This document shows positions 28,809 to 37,369 of a DNA stretch of 64,000 bases, one piece after another (within the stretch, counting starts at the first letter, position 1; each line of letters starts with the position of its first letter). The stretch is taken from the NCBI GenBank assembly GCA_026645575.1, contig JAPKMW010000060.1, positions 5,387 to 69,386 on the forward strand. Reading direction: 5' to 3'. Source of the DNA: Caldilineaceae bacterium (GTDB taxonomy: Bacteria > Chloroflexota > Anaerolineae > Caldilineales > Caldilineaceae). The notes beneath the pieces are model-generated. The model was given only the letters and a program-made list of their open reading frames with translations, was not told where the DNA came from and ran no database searches. The translations under genes and the position numbers were made by a program.

Positions 28809-29990
28809 TCAACGATTCGGCAACGCCGCCGCAATGGCAGCGACGCCAATTTCGATTTCTTCTTCTGAAAGAGTCAGCGGCGGCAACAGACGTAATACGT
28901 TGGTGCCGGCCGGCAACGCCAGGACGCCATGTTCGTCCATCAACGTCTTGAGATACGGCCCAACCTTTTCGCGCAGTTCAACGGCGATCATCATGCCGAG
29001 GCCGCGAATTTCACGGACGATCTCGTAGTCACCGATGGTTTCTTGTAGGCGTTTGAGCAACAGCGCGCCCATTTGTGCGCTCCGTTCGATCAACCCCTCT
29101 TCATGGTAGATTTGTAGGGCAGCCAGGCCAGCGGCGCACGCAATCGGGCTGCCGCCAAAGGTGCTGCCGTGCGCGCCAGGAGACAGGACGGCATGAACTT
29201 GCTCCGTATAGGCCAGCGCGCCCATGGGAAAGCCGCCACCAATGCCTTTGGCCATACAGATAATGTCGGGTTGTAGATCAAAGTGTTGGAAGCCAAACCA
29301 CTTGCCAGTGCGCCCGAAGCCGGTTTGAATTTCGTCGAGAACCAGCAATGCGCCCCGTTCACGGCAAAGTTCCTGGGCGCCGCGCAGGTAGTCGCCATCG
29401 CCCATATTGACGCCCCCCTCACCCTGCACCACTTCGAGAATGACCATGGCCGTCTGATCGGTCACGGCGTCGGCCAACTTCGCCAGGTTGTTATAGGGAA
29501 CATGGGTGACATCCAACAGCGGTTCAAAGGGCTTGCGGTACTTAGGTTCCCAGGTGACAGAGACCGCGCCCACCGTGCGACCATGAAAGCCGCGCATGGT
29601 GGCGACCAAACCAGTGCGGCCTGTGGTCAAGCGAGCAAACTTGATGGCGCCATCCACGGCCTCGGCGCCACTGTTTGCCAGAAAGACATGGTTCAAGTGG
29701 GGCGGCAACACCTTGGCTAATTCGGCGGCAAAACGGGCGCGCGTCTCATTGTACAGAAAATTGGGTAAGGCGATCAGTTGATGGGCCTGCGCCGCTAATG
29801 CCGCACTCAACTTGGGGTGACAGTGCCCTAGCATCGCCACCCCCTGTGCGGCGGTGAGATCGAGATAGCGGCGACCGGCCGTGTCAACCAGCCAACTGCC
29901 TTCCCCCCGCACAATCACCGTCTCGCCCCGGCGCTGGGTCGTGCCGCCCAGAATCGCTTCCTCAATCTGCGCGTAATTGAACTCGGTCAT
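28809..29990 (-). CDS. lysJ: LysJ, [LysW]-aminoadipate semialdehyde aminotransferase
   Basis: About 393 residues from ATG 29990. Class III PLP aminotransferase: the cofactor region has [30 protein letters not shown], and [17 protein letters not shown], and the Schiff-base Lys is in [18 protein letters not shown] (near residue 245). It transaminates the LysW-bound semialdehyde to lysine, and in related organisms the ornithine analogue. It lies 109 nt after lysZ, with a tandem-word hairpin in the gap. Confidence 0.93.
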   Translation of the reverse strand: MTEFNYAQIEEAILGGTTQRRGETVIVRGEGSWLVDTAGRRYLDLTAAQGVAMLGHCHPKLSAALAAQAHQLIALPNFLYNETRARFAAELAKVLPPHLNHVFLANSGAEAVDGAIKFARLTTGRTGLVATMRGFHGRTVGAVSVTWEPKYRKPFEPLLDVTHVPYNNLAKLADAVTDQTAMVILEVVQGEGGVNMGDGDYLRGAQELCRERGALLVLDEIQTGFGRTGKWFGFQHFDLQPDIICMAKGIGGGFPMGALAYTEQVHAVLSPGAHGSTFGGSPIACAAGLAALQIYHEEGLIERSAQMGALLLKRLQETIGDYEIVREIRGLGMMIAVELREKVGPYLKTLMDEHGVLALPAGTNVLRLLPPLTLSEEEIEIGVAAIAAALPNR

Positions 29991-30026
29991 AGTTGTGGTT
30001 TCTTTCGTCGCTGTCAGAAAAAGAAG

Positions 30027-30086
30027 TATTGGATATTGGGTATTAGGTATTGAACAGCCGATACCCAATATCCAATATCCAATACC
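30027..30086. repeat. Heptanucleotide-word hairpin between lysZ and lysJ
   Basis: 17-bp perfect arms at 30027-30043 and 30061-30077 (TATTGGATATTGGGTAT). Each arm is built from 7-bp units TATTGGA/TATTGGG/TATTAGG; the words continue to 30086. Confidence 0.8.
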
Positions 30087-30098
30087 TACTATCTTGTT

Positions 30099-30902
<804 letters not shown>

Positions 30903-31037
30903 GGTTGGTTTAACCTTCTAGTGCTGAATTTATAGGCTCAACAGGATTTTAGGATCTGCTCGTTGCGCTGCTCTGCGGCGCAATGCCGTTTGGACACTCT
31001 GCGTCCCCGGCATTTCCTCAAATCCAATTGAACTAAT

Positions 31038-31265
31038 TTATATGACAGGAATTGCCCAACCTAGTTGGAGCGCCAACATCACATTGCCTTCAATCACATC
31101 GCGCAAGTTAGTACGTGCTTCCTCAAAGGTATTTCCTTGGGCAAAAAAACCAGGAGCGCCAGGGACTTGCGCAATCACAACCCCATCTTCATCGTGTGCA
31201 TAGTCGGCGTGGGCAAGGGCAGCCGACACATAGGATAGGAGTGAAAATAATCGAACCTTGCTCAT
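31038..31265 (-). CDS. HicB-like antitoxin, no HicA partner
   Basis: 75 residues. The core ADYAHDEDGVVIAQVPGAPGFFAQGNTFEEARTNL (read in parts: VVIAQVPGAPGFFAQG and TFEEARTNLRDVIEG) is the partial RNase H fold of HicB antitoxins, which bind HicA mRNA interferases. No HicA-type gene (a ~60-80 residue dsRNA-binding fold) is next to it. The C-terminal DNA-binding helix seen in longer HicB is missing. It may be a solitary antitoxin that neutralises a toxin elsewhere. Confidence 0.7.
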   Translation of the reverse strand: MSKVRLFSLLSYVSAALAHADYAHDEDGVVIAQVPGAPGFFAQGNTFEEARTNLRDVIEGNVMLALQLGWAIPVI

Positions 31266-31324
31266 TCTCTGTCCTTATCTAGCACCTAACTTACGCAACC
31301 TATGATGCACACTCTTTACCCATG

Positions 31325-31771
31325 TTACAGAAATGTAGCTGGTGAAACATGAAATCGTTGAGCCAGTAAGCGAATTTGGGGCATGGTCAGCGCCGCTGTG
31401 CCATCAAGAATTTGGCGCACGGCTCTTTCATTCCCTATCTCTGTCAACGCGCTGGCATCAATACCATGTTCTTCCATGAGAAAGCGCAACGTTGTCAGCG
31501 GATCGCCTTCCAGTTCAGGGATGTGACGGTCTTCGTAATTTTCCACCAATACACCGACAATCTCCATCAAGCCAGAGAGTGGATGGTCTTCCTTTTCGCC
31601 AACGGTGTCGATAAGCTCATCTAACATAGCGACCAACCGTTCATACTCGGCTATCGTATCTACGCGTTCAAAGAGCAGACCCAGAAAAAACTCGCCTGGC
31701 ATTTCGCCATACGCTGCTGATGTCCTTGTGATATAGTTATCAATTAGATGTTCAAACTCTTGTTCATTCAT
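31325..31771 (-). CDS. HigA-like HTH antitoxin, no HigB partner
   Basis: 148 residues. The acidic helical first half (YERLVAMLDELIDTVGEKED, PLSGLMEIVGVLVENYEDRH) and the C-terminal HTH (LTEIGNERAVRQILDGTAAL, MPQIRLLAQRFHVSPATFL) match the COG5499 antitoxin type. In that family the gene usually sits next to a HigB-type mRNA interferase. None is adjacent here; the neighbours are a HicB-like gene and the DUF2283-like gene. It may regulate its own promoter through the HTH. Confidence 0.72.
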   Translation of the reverse strand: MNEQEFEHLIDNYITRTSAAYGEMPGEFFLGLLFERVDTIAEYERLVAMLDELIDTVGEKEDHPLSGLMEIVGVLVENYEDRHIPELEGDPLTTLRFLMEEHGIDASALTEIGNERAVRQILDGTAALTMPQIRLLAQRFHVSPATFL

Positions 31772-31811
31772 GGGAAAGTTTTGTGAACCATCAAGCAGAT
31801 GTAAAGTTGAT

Positions 31812-32219
31812 TCAAGCCGCTACCAAAGTAGGAAGTTGTTTGATAGCAGTTGTTGGAATGACATAGTTGGCATGTGCTGGGGTGTAGCTGCTCAATGTTA
31901 AAAACTCAATTAGAGGCGGTCTCCGCAACATCGCCAAAATTTTATCCTGTGCTTCTTCCGGCCATTCTTCCACCAACAATTCAAAGTGCATCTTCCCGTA
32001 GCGCGAGGGTTGCAATAAGGTGGAAAAGCTAATGATACTCAGGCTGCAAGGCGTACCACTATCCCAGTCAAAGCGGAGAACGATATTGTCGGTTAGCTCA
32101 ACCGCGGCAGTTGCTTCGCCCTGAACAAAATAGATTTCGAGTAGATCACCAGTTGGATCATACTCACATTGGGCAGTTTGTCCTGTATTGAGTTTTACTG
32201 CATAGTGTTCAATCTTCAT
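31812..32219 (-). CDS. DUF2283-like protein, putative antitoxin paired with 32235-32549
   Basis: 135 residues. YDPTGDLLEIYFVQGEATAA and VELTDNIVLRFD are the DUF2283 pattern. The second half (LRRPPLIEFLTLSSYTP, VIPTTAIKQLP) is shared with the protein at 10024-10404, so the two form a DUF2283 subtype with an extra domain. It starts 15 nt after the nuclease-like gene and is probably co-transcribed. An antitoxin role is inferred from this arrangement only. Confidence 0.65.
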   Translation of the reverse strand: MKIEHYAVKLNTGQTAQCEYDPTGDLLEIYFVQGEATAAVELTDNIVLRFDWDSGTPCSLSIISFSTLLQPSRYGKMHFELLVEEWPEEAQDKILAMLRRPPLIEFLTLSSYTPAHANYVIPTTAIKQLPTLVAA

Positions 32220-32234
32220 TGCTTCTCACCTATA

Positions 32235-32549
32235 TCACCGCATGATAATACCCCAAGCCGTGACGACGAAATTATTTGCCATCAACTTGCCTTGCTCATC
32301 TGACTCAAAACGAAAGGCAACGACAACCATAATGCCATTGTAGGGTGGTCGCAGTGAATCACAACGCAATCGATAGACATAGCTGTTGGGATCGGTTGGT
32401 TGCTGCCGTCGCCGCCCCTGACGAATCGTGTTCAACACATCATCCAAGTGATGACGCAATTCGCGATGACCGCTAATGATATGCGCCCACTGTTCCTCAG
32501 TCAAATAAATTTCGCGCCCATCCCGATCATAAAGAACCCACTGTCGCAT
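32235..32549 (-). CDS. Small BECR/DUF4258-type nuclease-like protein (putative toxin)
   Basis: 104 residues. The pattern YLTEEQWAHIISGHREL near residue 15 (a helix with a conserved HxxxxHxEL core), then HHLDDVLNTIRQG and C-terminal strands YNGIMVVVAFRFE and NFVVTAWGI, resembles small RNases of the BECR fold (RelE/barnase-like) often annotated DUF4258 or phage-associated. The conserved His would be catalytic. It precedes a DUF2283-like gene by 15 nt, a common toxin-antitoxin layout. Activity is not demonstrated by sequence. Confidence 0.55.
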   Translation of the reverse strand: MRQWVLYDRDGREIYLTEEQWAHIISGHRELRHHLDDVLNTIRQGRRRQQPTDPNSYVYRLRCDSLRPPYNGIMVVVAFRFESDEQGKLMANNFVVTAWGIIMR

Positions 32550-32652
32550 GAACTGTCATCACTTTGGTTTCATGATGTAATGATTACTTGGGTTGAAGTA
32601 TAGCACAGCTTTGACTACAAAGCACCTTCAATGTAAAGTGAATGTGTATCGA

Positions 32653-34611
32653 TCAACTGCCGGGAGACCATCCCACCCGCACCCCGACGACGAGGTAGCC
32701 ATCGTCGTAGAAGTTGCGAGCGGCGCACCGGACGAACCAAGGATCATTGTCAAACGAACCGCCCCGCACGACGCCGCTTTCGTTACCTTCCAAGCTGTTA
32801 TTGACCTGGTTGACATAATCCTCATAATCGCTCAACCACTTTGTACTTGTCCACTCCCAAACATTGCCGGCCATATCGAGGCAACCGTAGAAGCTGGCGC
32901 CTTTGGGGTAGTTCCCAACGGGTGTTGTATCTTTCTCATTCATGTTGAAGTTACAACGCGTCTTGTCCGGCGCATCGTTGCCCCACGGATAGATACGACC
33001 ATCGTCACTGCGGGCCGCTTTTTCCCATTCAGCCTCCGTGGGTAGACGCACATTAGCCCAGCGACAAAAGGCCACGGCATCCGCCCAGGAAATGCAAGTC
33101 ACGGGATGATTGGCTTTTTGTTTCACATCGCTTTTGGGGCCACGCGGGTGTGACCAATTGGTGCCTGCTACCCAACGCGAGTAGCTGCCATCATGGATAT
33201 ACGCTGGGCCTTCGATCTCGGCTGTTGTTTTATAGTTCGTCGCTTGCACAAACTGGGCAAACTGCGCCACCGTCACCGGCGTTTTCGCAATCCAGTAATC
33301 CGGCAGATGCATTCGGTGTTGTGGACGTTCACTATCAAGGGCGTATTTGTCTTTACTCTTATCACTACCCATGATAAACTCACCCGCCGGAATCTTCACC
33401 CAATCAAAGGCAATGGGGCTGGTGGGCGGCGCAACCTGCGCGACAGCCGTCACCGGTTTTGGCGGCGCTTGCACTGATGGAATTGGTTCACGCTTCACGT
33501 CATCACGAATCACTGGCAATGCCTCAACGTCAAAGAGTTGCCCCTCCGGCGCGCGCAAATGCAGCACCGGCGTCCCCCATTCCAGCGAGTTGGCAATGTT
33601 CACGCTGATCGCCTTGCGCGCCTCGCTCACGGCGCCATCGACCGGCAGACCGTCGGCCAGGCTTTCGTAGAAAGTTTGGGCGAACTCAATGGCGGCGCGG
33701 TCGGTGATGGCATATTGCATGGCGACCACAGCGGGCAAGCCGCGGCGCATCAAGGTGGCGGCGGTGCCGGCAAAAATATCATCATTGCTGCCCTGCGCCC
33801 CTTCACAACTGTTGAGCAGCACCAGTCGCAACTCGTGGTGGTCGGCCAGCAGCCGGGCCAGGTCGGTGGCGCCAAAGAGGTGGGCTTTGCCGGCGGCGTC
33901 GGCCAGGGCGATCTGCCCTTCGGCGCGCAGGGCATCATAGCGACCGTGGCCGATAAAGTGGAAGACATGCCAGGGGCCGCGACGCAGATAGCGTTGTAGA
34001 TCGCGCACAGTCTGCCCTTCCAGCCAAGTCCACTGGAGCAGGTTGCGCGCTTGCAGGTCGGCAGTCGCCCGGTCAATGCGCTGCTTTTCCAATGCCACAT
34101 CGAGCGGCGTCAAATCGCTGGGGCTGGCGATCATGCCCAACACTTGCAACGGCGGCGTCACCGCCAGCGGTTGGATCGACTGGGGCAATTCAAGATAGCG
34201 CACCACCGGCGTACTACGTGAGAGGCAGAGATATTCGGCGGCGCGCGCGTCGTAGAGGTATTCCCACGGCAGGGCCGCCAGCGTCGGCGACTGAATGCGC
34301 AATTTGACGCGTAAGCCTTTGCGTTGTTGGCGGGCGCGCTCCTGACTCACATCGTAACGGCTGCGGGTTTCGCCAGTAAAGAGCCAGTCAAAGAGGTCGC
34401 GGCCAAAGGTTTGTACCGCCTGTTCCACGCCGCCCGAACTGAGCAGGGCGATCTGCAAGTCTTTAAGCCGATTTTCCAGTTGCAATTCGCTAAAGGGCCA
34501 GCGCAGTGTCGTGCGCGTTTCACCGGCGGGTGACTTGATGACCGCAACAGAATAGGCGCCATCGACGCTGGGACCGATTTCCAGTTCAAAATCGAGATAG
34601 GTCAATGTCAA
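32653..34611 (-). CDS. CHAT protease-formylglycine-generating-enzyme-like (SUMF1) fusion
   Basis: 652 residues, TTG start at 34611 with GGAGGAG 7 nt before. Residues ~1-130 are a beta-rich lead (LAALPWEYLYDARAAEYLCL). Residues ~150-345 are a CHAT caspase-like protease: VFHFIGHGRYD gives the His and VLLNSCEGAQGSNDDIFAG the Cys, then GLPAVVAMQYAITD. A Pro-rich linker (~365-400) leads to an FGE-sulfatase/C-type-lectin-like domain (WVKIPAGEFIMGS, RLPTEAEWEKAARSD, YPWGNDAPDKTRCN, GCLDMAGNVWEWTSTKW, VVRGGSFDNDPWFVRCAARN). Such C-terminal folds are usual targets of diversity-generating retroelements, and the last ~30 codons look diversified (see findings). No reverse transcriptase is in the window. 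The true FGE copper-site Cys is not evident, so binding rather than catalysis is likely. Confidence 0.88.
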   Translation of the reverse strand: MTLTYLDFELEIGPSVDGAYSVAVIKSPAGETRTTLRWPFSELQLENRLKDLQIALLSSGGVEQAVQTFGRDLFDWLFTGETRSRYDVSQERARQQRKGLRVKLRIQSPTLAALPWEYLYDARAAEYLCLSRSTPVVRYLELPQSIQPLAVTPPLQVLGMIASPSDLTPLDVALEKQRIDRATADLQARNLLQWTWLEGQTVRDLQRYLRRGPWHVFHFIGHGRYDALRAEGQIALADAAGKAHLFGATDLARLLADHHELRLVLLNSCEGAQGSNDDIFAGTAATLMRRGLPAVVAMQYAITDRAAIEFAQTFYESLADGLPVDGAVSEARKAISVNIANSLEWGTPVLHLRAPEGQLFDVEALPVIRDDVKREPIPSVQAPPKPVTAVAQVAPPTSPIAFDWVKIPAGEFIMGSDKSKDKYALDSERPQHRMHLPDYWIAKTPVTVAQFAQFVQATNYKTTAEIEGPAYIHDGSYSRWVAGTNWSHPRGPKSDVKQKANHPVTCISWADAVAFCRWANVRLPTEAEWEKAARSDDGRIYPWGNDAPDKTRCNFNMNEKDTTPVGNYPKGASFYGCLDMAGNVWEWTSTKWLSDYEDYVNQVNNSLEGNESGVVRGGSFDNDPWFVRCAARNFYDDGYLVVGVRVGWSPGS

Positions 34612-34647
34612 GGGGATACTCCTCCGGTATAATTTGCGGAAAGAAGG

Positions 34648-34908
34648 CTACACCTGTCGATAAACGTCCTTGCGATGGGCCGCCCGCACGACCACAACAA
34701 GTAGCACGTCATCTTGAATGTCGTAGACAATCCGATAGTTGCCGCGGCGAATAGAGTAACCGTCGCCACCTTTTAGCTTTTTGCAGCCGGATGGTCGTGG
34801 TTCGGTGGCGAGACTATCAATGGTGTTGATCGCCCACTGTTGCATCTGGGCGGGTAACGCCGCTAAATCCTTGCGTGCTTGGCGGGTTAGCTCAATTTTG
34901 TACGCCAT
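34648..34908 (-). CDS. RelE/ParE-family toxin
   Basis: 86 residues, the typical size. MAYKIELTRQARKDLAALPA, then KKLKGGDGYSIRRGNYRIVY and VVVRAAHRKDVYRQV are classic RelE-superfamily motifs, with basic residues for mRNA cleavage on the ribosome. It overlaps the upstream antitoxin gene by 17 nt, as expected for a toxin-antitoxin operon, and is followed 36 nt later by the CHAT-FGE gene, which may share its transcript. Confidence 0.92.
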   Translation of the reverse strand: MAYKIELTRQARKDLAALPAQMQQWAINTIDSLATEPRPSGCKKLKGGDGYSIRRGNYRIVYDIQDDVLLVVVVRAAHRKDVYRQV

Positions 34909-35188
34909 TCTGGCCGCTCACCTTCAGTTCTTGCTTGACGGTTGCCCAGTCGAGCAATTCTTCTTCGCCCTGCAGCACGGCAATTTTAGCTTGGGCAACG
35001 GCCAGGGCATCGGCCATATCTTCCAACTCTTCCAGGATCTGGTTCCAGTAATTCGGATCCACTAACACAGCGACAGCACGTCCCTGTTTGGTTAACACCA
35101 CGGGCGATTCCTCAACACGCGCTAACAATGCACTTTGTTGAAAGCGCATATCCGAAATGGGAATGGTGTAGGGCACTGGATTCATCAT
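34892..35188 (-). CDS. Phd/YefM-family antitoxin
   Basis: 98 residues. The N-terminal ISDMRFQQSALLARVEESPV and VLTKQGRAVAVLVDPNYWNQ are the Phd/YefM DNA-binding fold; the C-terminal helix (residues ~55-98) should wrap the RelE-like toxin. It is the first gene of the pair and has its own promoter with an overlapping short inverted repeat, consistent with self-repression. The start can be either of two adjacent ATG codons. Confidence 0.9.
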   Translation of the reverse strand: MMNPVPYTIPISDMRFQQSALLARVEESPVVLTKQGRAVAVLVDPNYWNQILEELEDMADALAVAQAKIAVLQGEEELLDWATVKQELKVSGQNGVQN

Positions 35189-35208
35189 GGCTTTATCATC
35201 TTTCCAAA

Positions 35209-35265
35209 GTAACTAGCTCTTGTACAAACTTAGTTACATCATACCATGAAATGGCTGGCTGTCAA
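35209..35265 (-). promoter_or_regulatory. Promoter and operator of the toxin-antitoxin pair
   Basis: On the minus strand TTGACA (35260-35265), 16-bp spacer, TATGAT (35238-35243). Just downstream, GTAACTA (35231-35237 on the minus strand) and its complement at 35209-35215 form a 7-bp inverted repeat that would suit an antitoxin operator. Confidence 0.7.
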
Positions 35266-35274
35266 TCTTAGAAA

Positions 35275-35352
35275 ACAAAGCGTGCGTTGCATGGGTCACA
35301 GCAGTTCACCTAACCGCATCGTTGTTTGATCCGTGCAACGCACGCGCTTTGT
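35275..35352. terminator. Imperfect inverted repeat after the methyltransferase
   Basis: Arms 35275-35294 and 35331-35352 (ACAAAGCGTGCGTTGCATGG) pair with one mismatch and a 2-nt bulge. It lies just past the stop of the methyltransferase gene and upstream of the toxin-antitoxin promoter. Confidence 0.6.
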
Positions 35353-35359
35353 CCCCAAC

Positions 35360-35986
35360 TTACAATGCACCTCGATAGCGGGCGCGGAAACGCAGGTTGG
35401 GATGCCGCCCCGGATCACGTTGTTCTTCCAGTGATACCTCAGTCAACCCACAAGTGCGAAAGTGGTCCAGTTCAGCGCGAGTAAGCGGCCAAGGTGGACC
35501 AGTGCGACCATCCGACTCGGCGACGCCGAGGGTGAAAACAAAGAGGTCGCCACCGGGTGCGACAAACTCGGCAATGGCGGCAATGGTGGTCTGGCGCATG
35601 GCGATGGGGAGGGCTTGAATGGTAAAGATTTCGAGGACAAAGTCAAAGGCACGCAACCAGGCCGCCGGCGCAGCAAAGAGATCAGCAACCAGATAGGTGA
35701 CGGCGCTTTGGGGAAAGCGTTCTTGACACCAGGCCACCGCCGTGGGCGACAGATCAAAGGCAGTGACCTGAAAGCCCCGGCGCGCCAGTTCTTCAGCATC
35801 ATCGCCCAGGCCACAGCCGATCACCAACGCCCGCCGGCCATGCCCCTGGAGCTTTGTGCGTTGCGCCCAGTGGAGAAAGGCGGGACGTGGTTGTAAAACG
35901 GCCCACGGGACAGCCGCGCTGTTCCCTTGAGCGTTCTGGTAAAGCTGTTCAAACCAATTAGGTGTTTCGTGGTTTTGATCACGCAT
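35360..35986 (-). CDS. SAM-dependent methyltransferase (TPMT-like)
   Basis: 208 residues. Motif I is ALVIGCGLGDDAEELA (residues ~53-68), the strand-2 acid is TAFDLSPTAVAWCQERFP, and VTYLVADLFAAP plus FDFVLEIFTIQALP complete the site. The initial NWFEQLYQNAQG and the general layout fit the thiopurine/thiol methyltransferase-like branch. Acceptor unknown; small thiols or halides are common for the branch. It is the first gene of the accessory island after lysY, with a separate hairpin on each side, so it is probably not part of lysine synthesis. Confidence 0.82.
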   Translation of the reverse strand: MRDQNHETPNWFEQLYQNAQGNSAAVPWAVLQPRPAFLHWAQRTKLQGHGRRALVIGCGLGDDAEELARRGFQVTAFDLSPTAVAWCQERFPQSAVTYLVADLFAAPAAWLRAFDFVLEIFTIQALPIAMRQTTIAAIAEFVAPGGDLFVFTLGVAESDGRTGPPWPLTRAELDHFRTCGLTEVSLEEQRDPGRHPNLRFRARYRGAL

Positions 35987-36001
35987 AGGCGTTTTGTATC
36001 A

Positions 36002-36054
36002 GTAGTAAAGACTTCAGTCTTTGGGCGCAGTTGGAAGAGTAAAGTCTTTACTAC
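36002..36054. repeat. Inverted repeat between lysY and the methyltransferase
   Basis: Arms 36002-36020 and 36036-36054 (GTAGTAAAGACTTCAGTCT) match with two mismatches, directly after the lysY stop. It may terminate the lys transcript before the island. Confidence 0.65.
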
Positions 36055-36061
36055 CGGAACA

Positions 36062-37117
36062 TCAGACTGGATGCAACCCCGGGAAGGTTAACGCTGTCGT
36101 TTCCGGCCAGCCTAGCATCAGGTTCATACACTGGACGGCGGTGCCGGCCGCGCCTTTCATCAAGTTGTCGATGGCGCACATGGCGACCACGCGGCCCGTC
36201 GCCTCATCAAACTCAAAGCCGACATCGACATAGTTGCTGCCGGCCAGGATCTTGGGTTCGGGGTAGCGATAGATGCCGGTCTTCTCTTTGACCAGCCGCA
36301 CAAAAGGTTCATCGCGATAGACCTGGCGGTAGGCGCGCCAGAGTTCTTTTTCCCCAATGCCCGGCTTGACAAAGAGATGGGCGGTCGCCAACACGCCACG
36401 CACATTGTCAACAGCGGTGGCGCTCAGATGCACATCCGTTTTGCGCCCAGCCAGCCGGATAGCCTGTAAAATCTCAGCGGTGTGGCGATGGCCGGTGGGC
36501 GCAAAGCTGCGCATGACGCCGGCGCGCTCTGGGTGGTGGGTGGCGTCGCTCGATTTGTTGCCCCCTTCGCTGCTGCCGACTTTCACTTCACAGACCACGC
36601 CCCGGCTTTCATCGATCAAATTGTTGGCAAAAAGCGGCCAGATCGCCATGTTGGTGGCGGTGGCATTGCAACCGACGCCGCTGACATAGCGCGCCTGACT
36701 CAGTTCAGCGCGATGGAGTTCGGGCAAGCCATAGACAAATTTTTCTAGCCAAGCCGGGTTGGCGTGCGCTTTGCCATACCAACGTACATACTCTTCCGGA
36801 TGGCGTAAGCGAAAGTCAGCGCTCAGATCGACAATGCGCTCGGCCAGGCCGGCAAAGTTTTCGATTCGTTCCATGGCGCCGCCGTGGGGCAGGCAGAGAA
36901 AGAGTAGATCACAGCTTTCCAGCTCGCCGGCGCTGACAAATTGTAACTTGGTGCGCCCGCGCAAGTTGGGATGGGTAAAATGGACAAAGGAACCGGCGTT
37001 CCGTTCGCTGGTGATCTGCTTAATCTCGACATGCGGATGGTCGAGCAACAGGCGCAGGAGTTCTCCACCCACATAACCCGACCCGCCGACAATCGATGCA
37101 CTGATTCTCGCTGTCAT
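36062..37117 (-). CDS. lysY: LysY, [LysW]-aminoadipyl-6-phosphate reductase
   Basis: 351 residues, ArgC-like. The N-terminal Rossmann motif is ASIVGGSGYVGGELLRLL. The catalytic Cys is in YVSGVGCNATATNMAIWPL (near residue 149), and a second conserved region is SFAPTGHRHTAEI. It reduces the LysW-bound acyl phosphate to the semialdehyde using NADPH. The SSEGGNKSSDATHHPERAG loop is the type found in the LysW-dependent branch rather than classical ArgC. It is separated from lysX by 252 bp holding DnaA-box-like sites and a long hairpin. Confidence 0.92.
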   Translation of the reverse strand: MTARISASIVGGSGYVGGELLRLLLDHPHVEIKQITSERNAGSFVHFTHPNLRGRTKLQFVSAGELESCDLLFLCLPHGGAMERIENFAGLAERIVDLSADFRLRHPEEYVRWYGKAHANPAWLEKFVYGLPELHRAELSQARYVSGVGCNATATNMAIWPLFANNLIDESRGVVCEVKVGSSEGGNKSSDATHHPERAGVMRSFAPTGHRHTAEILQAIRLAGRKTDVHLSATAVDNVRGVLATAHLFVKPGIGEKELWRAYRQVYRDEPFVRLVKEKTGIYRYPEPKILAGSNYVDVGFEFDEATGRVVAMCAIDNLMKGAAGTAVQCMNLMLGWPETTALTFPGLHPV

Positions 37118-37166
37118 GCTTTGTTATTTCCTTACCAAATTGTCATTTACAAAAGAATTTGTAAAG

Positions 37167-37216
37167 TTATCCACATTTTTTTTAGTTATCCACAACCTAA
37201 CAGGCACTTATCCCCA
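37167..37216. promoter_or_regulatory. Cluster of DnaA-box-like sites
   Basis: TTATCCACA occurs perfectly at 37167-37175 and 37186-37194, and TTATCCCCA at 37208-37216, in an AT-rich stretch upstream of lysY. All three are in the same orientation. No dnaA, dnaN or other origin gene is near. Confidence 0.5.
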
Positions 37217-37230
37217 GAACGTCCAGTAAA

Positions 37231-37363
37231 CACAACAACGGATTCGGGTAGCAACGGATTTGATCCAGGCAAGATAAAAAACTTTGTATACAAAGGCTAT
37301 TTGCCAACCCGATCATTCTAAATGCCCCTAACGAATCCGTTGCTACCCGACTCCGTTGTTGTG
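37231..37363. repeat. 30-bp inverted repeat with a 73-nt loop between lysX and lysY
   Basis: Arms 37231-37260 and 37334-37363 (starting CACAACAACGGATTCGGG) differ at one position. The right arm ends 7 nt from the lysX stop codon. Confidence 0.8.
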
Positions 37364-37369
37364 TTGCCG

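Noticed and set aside
37167..37216. Chromosomal replication origin
   Set aside because: Only two or three boxes, no DUE-like region or dnaA/dnaN neighbours; kept only as a site cluster.
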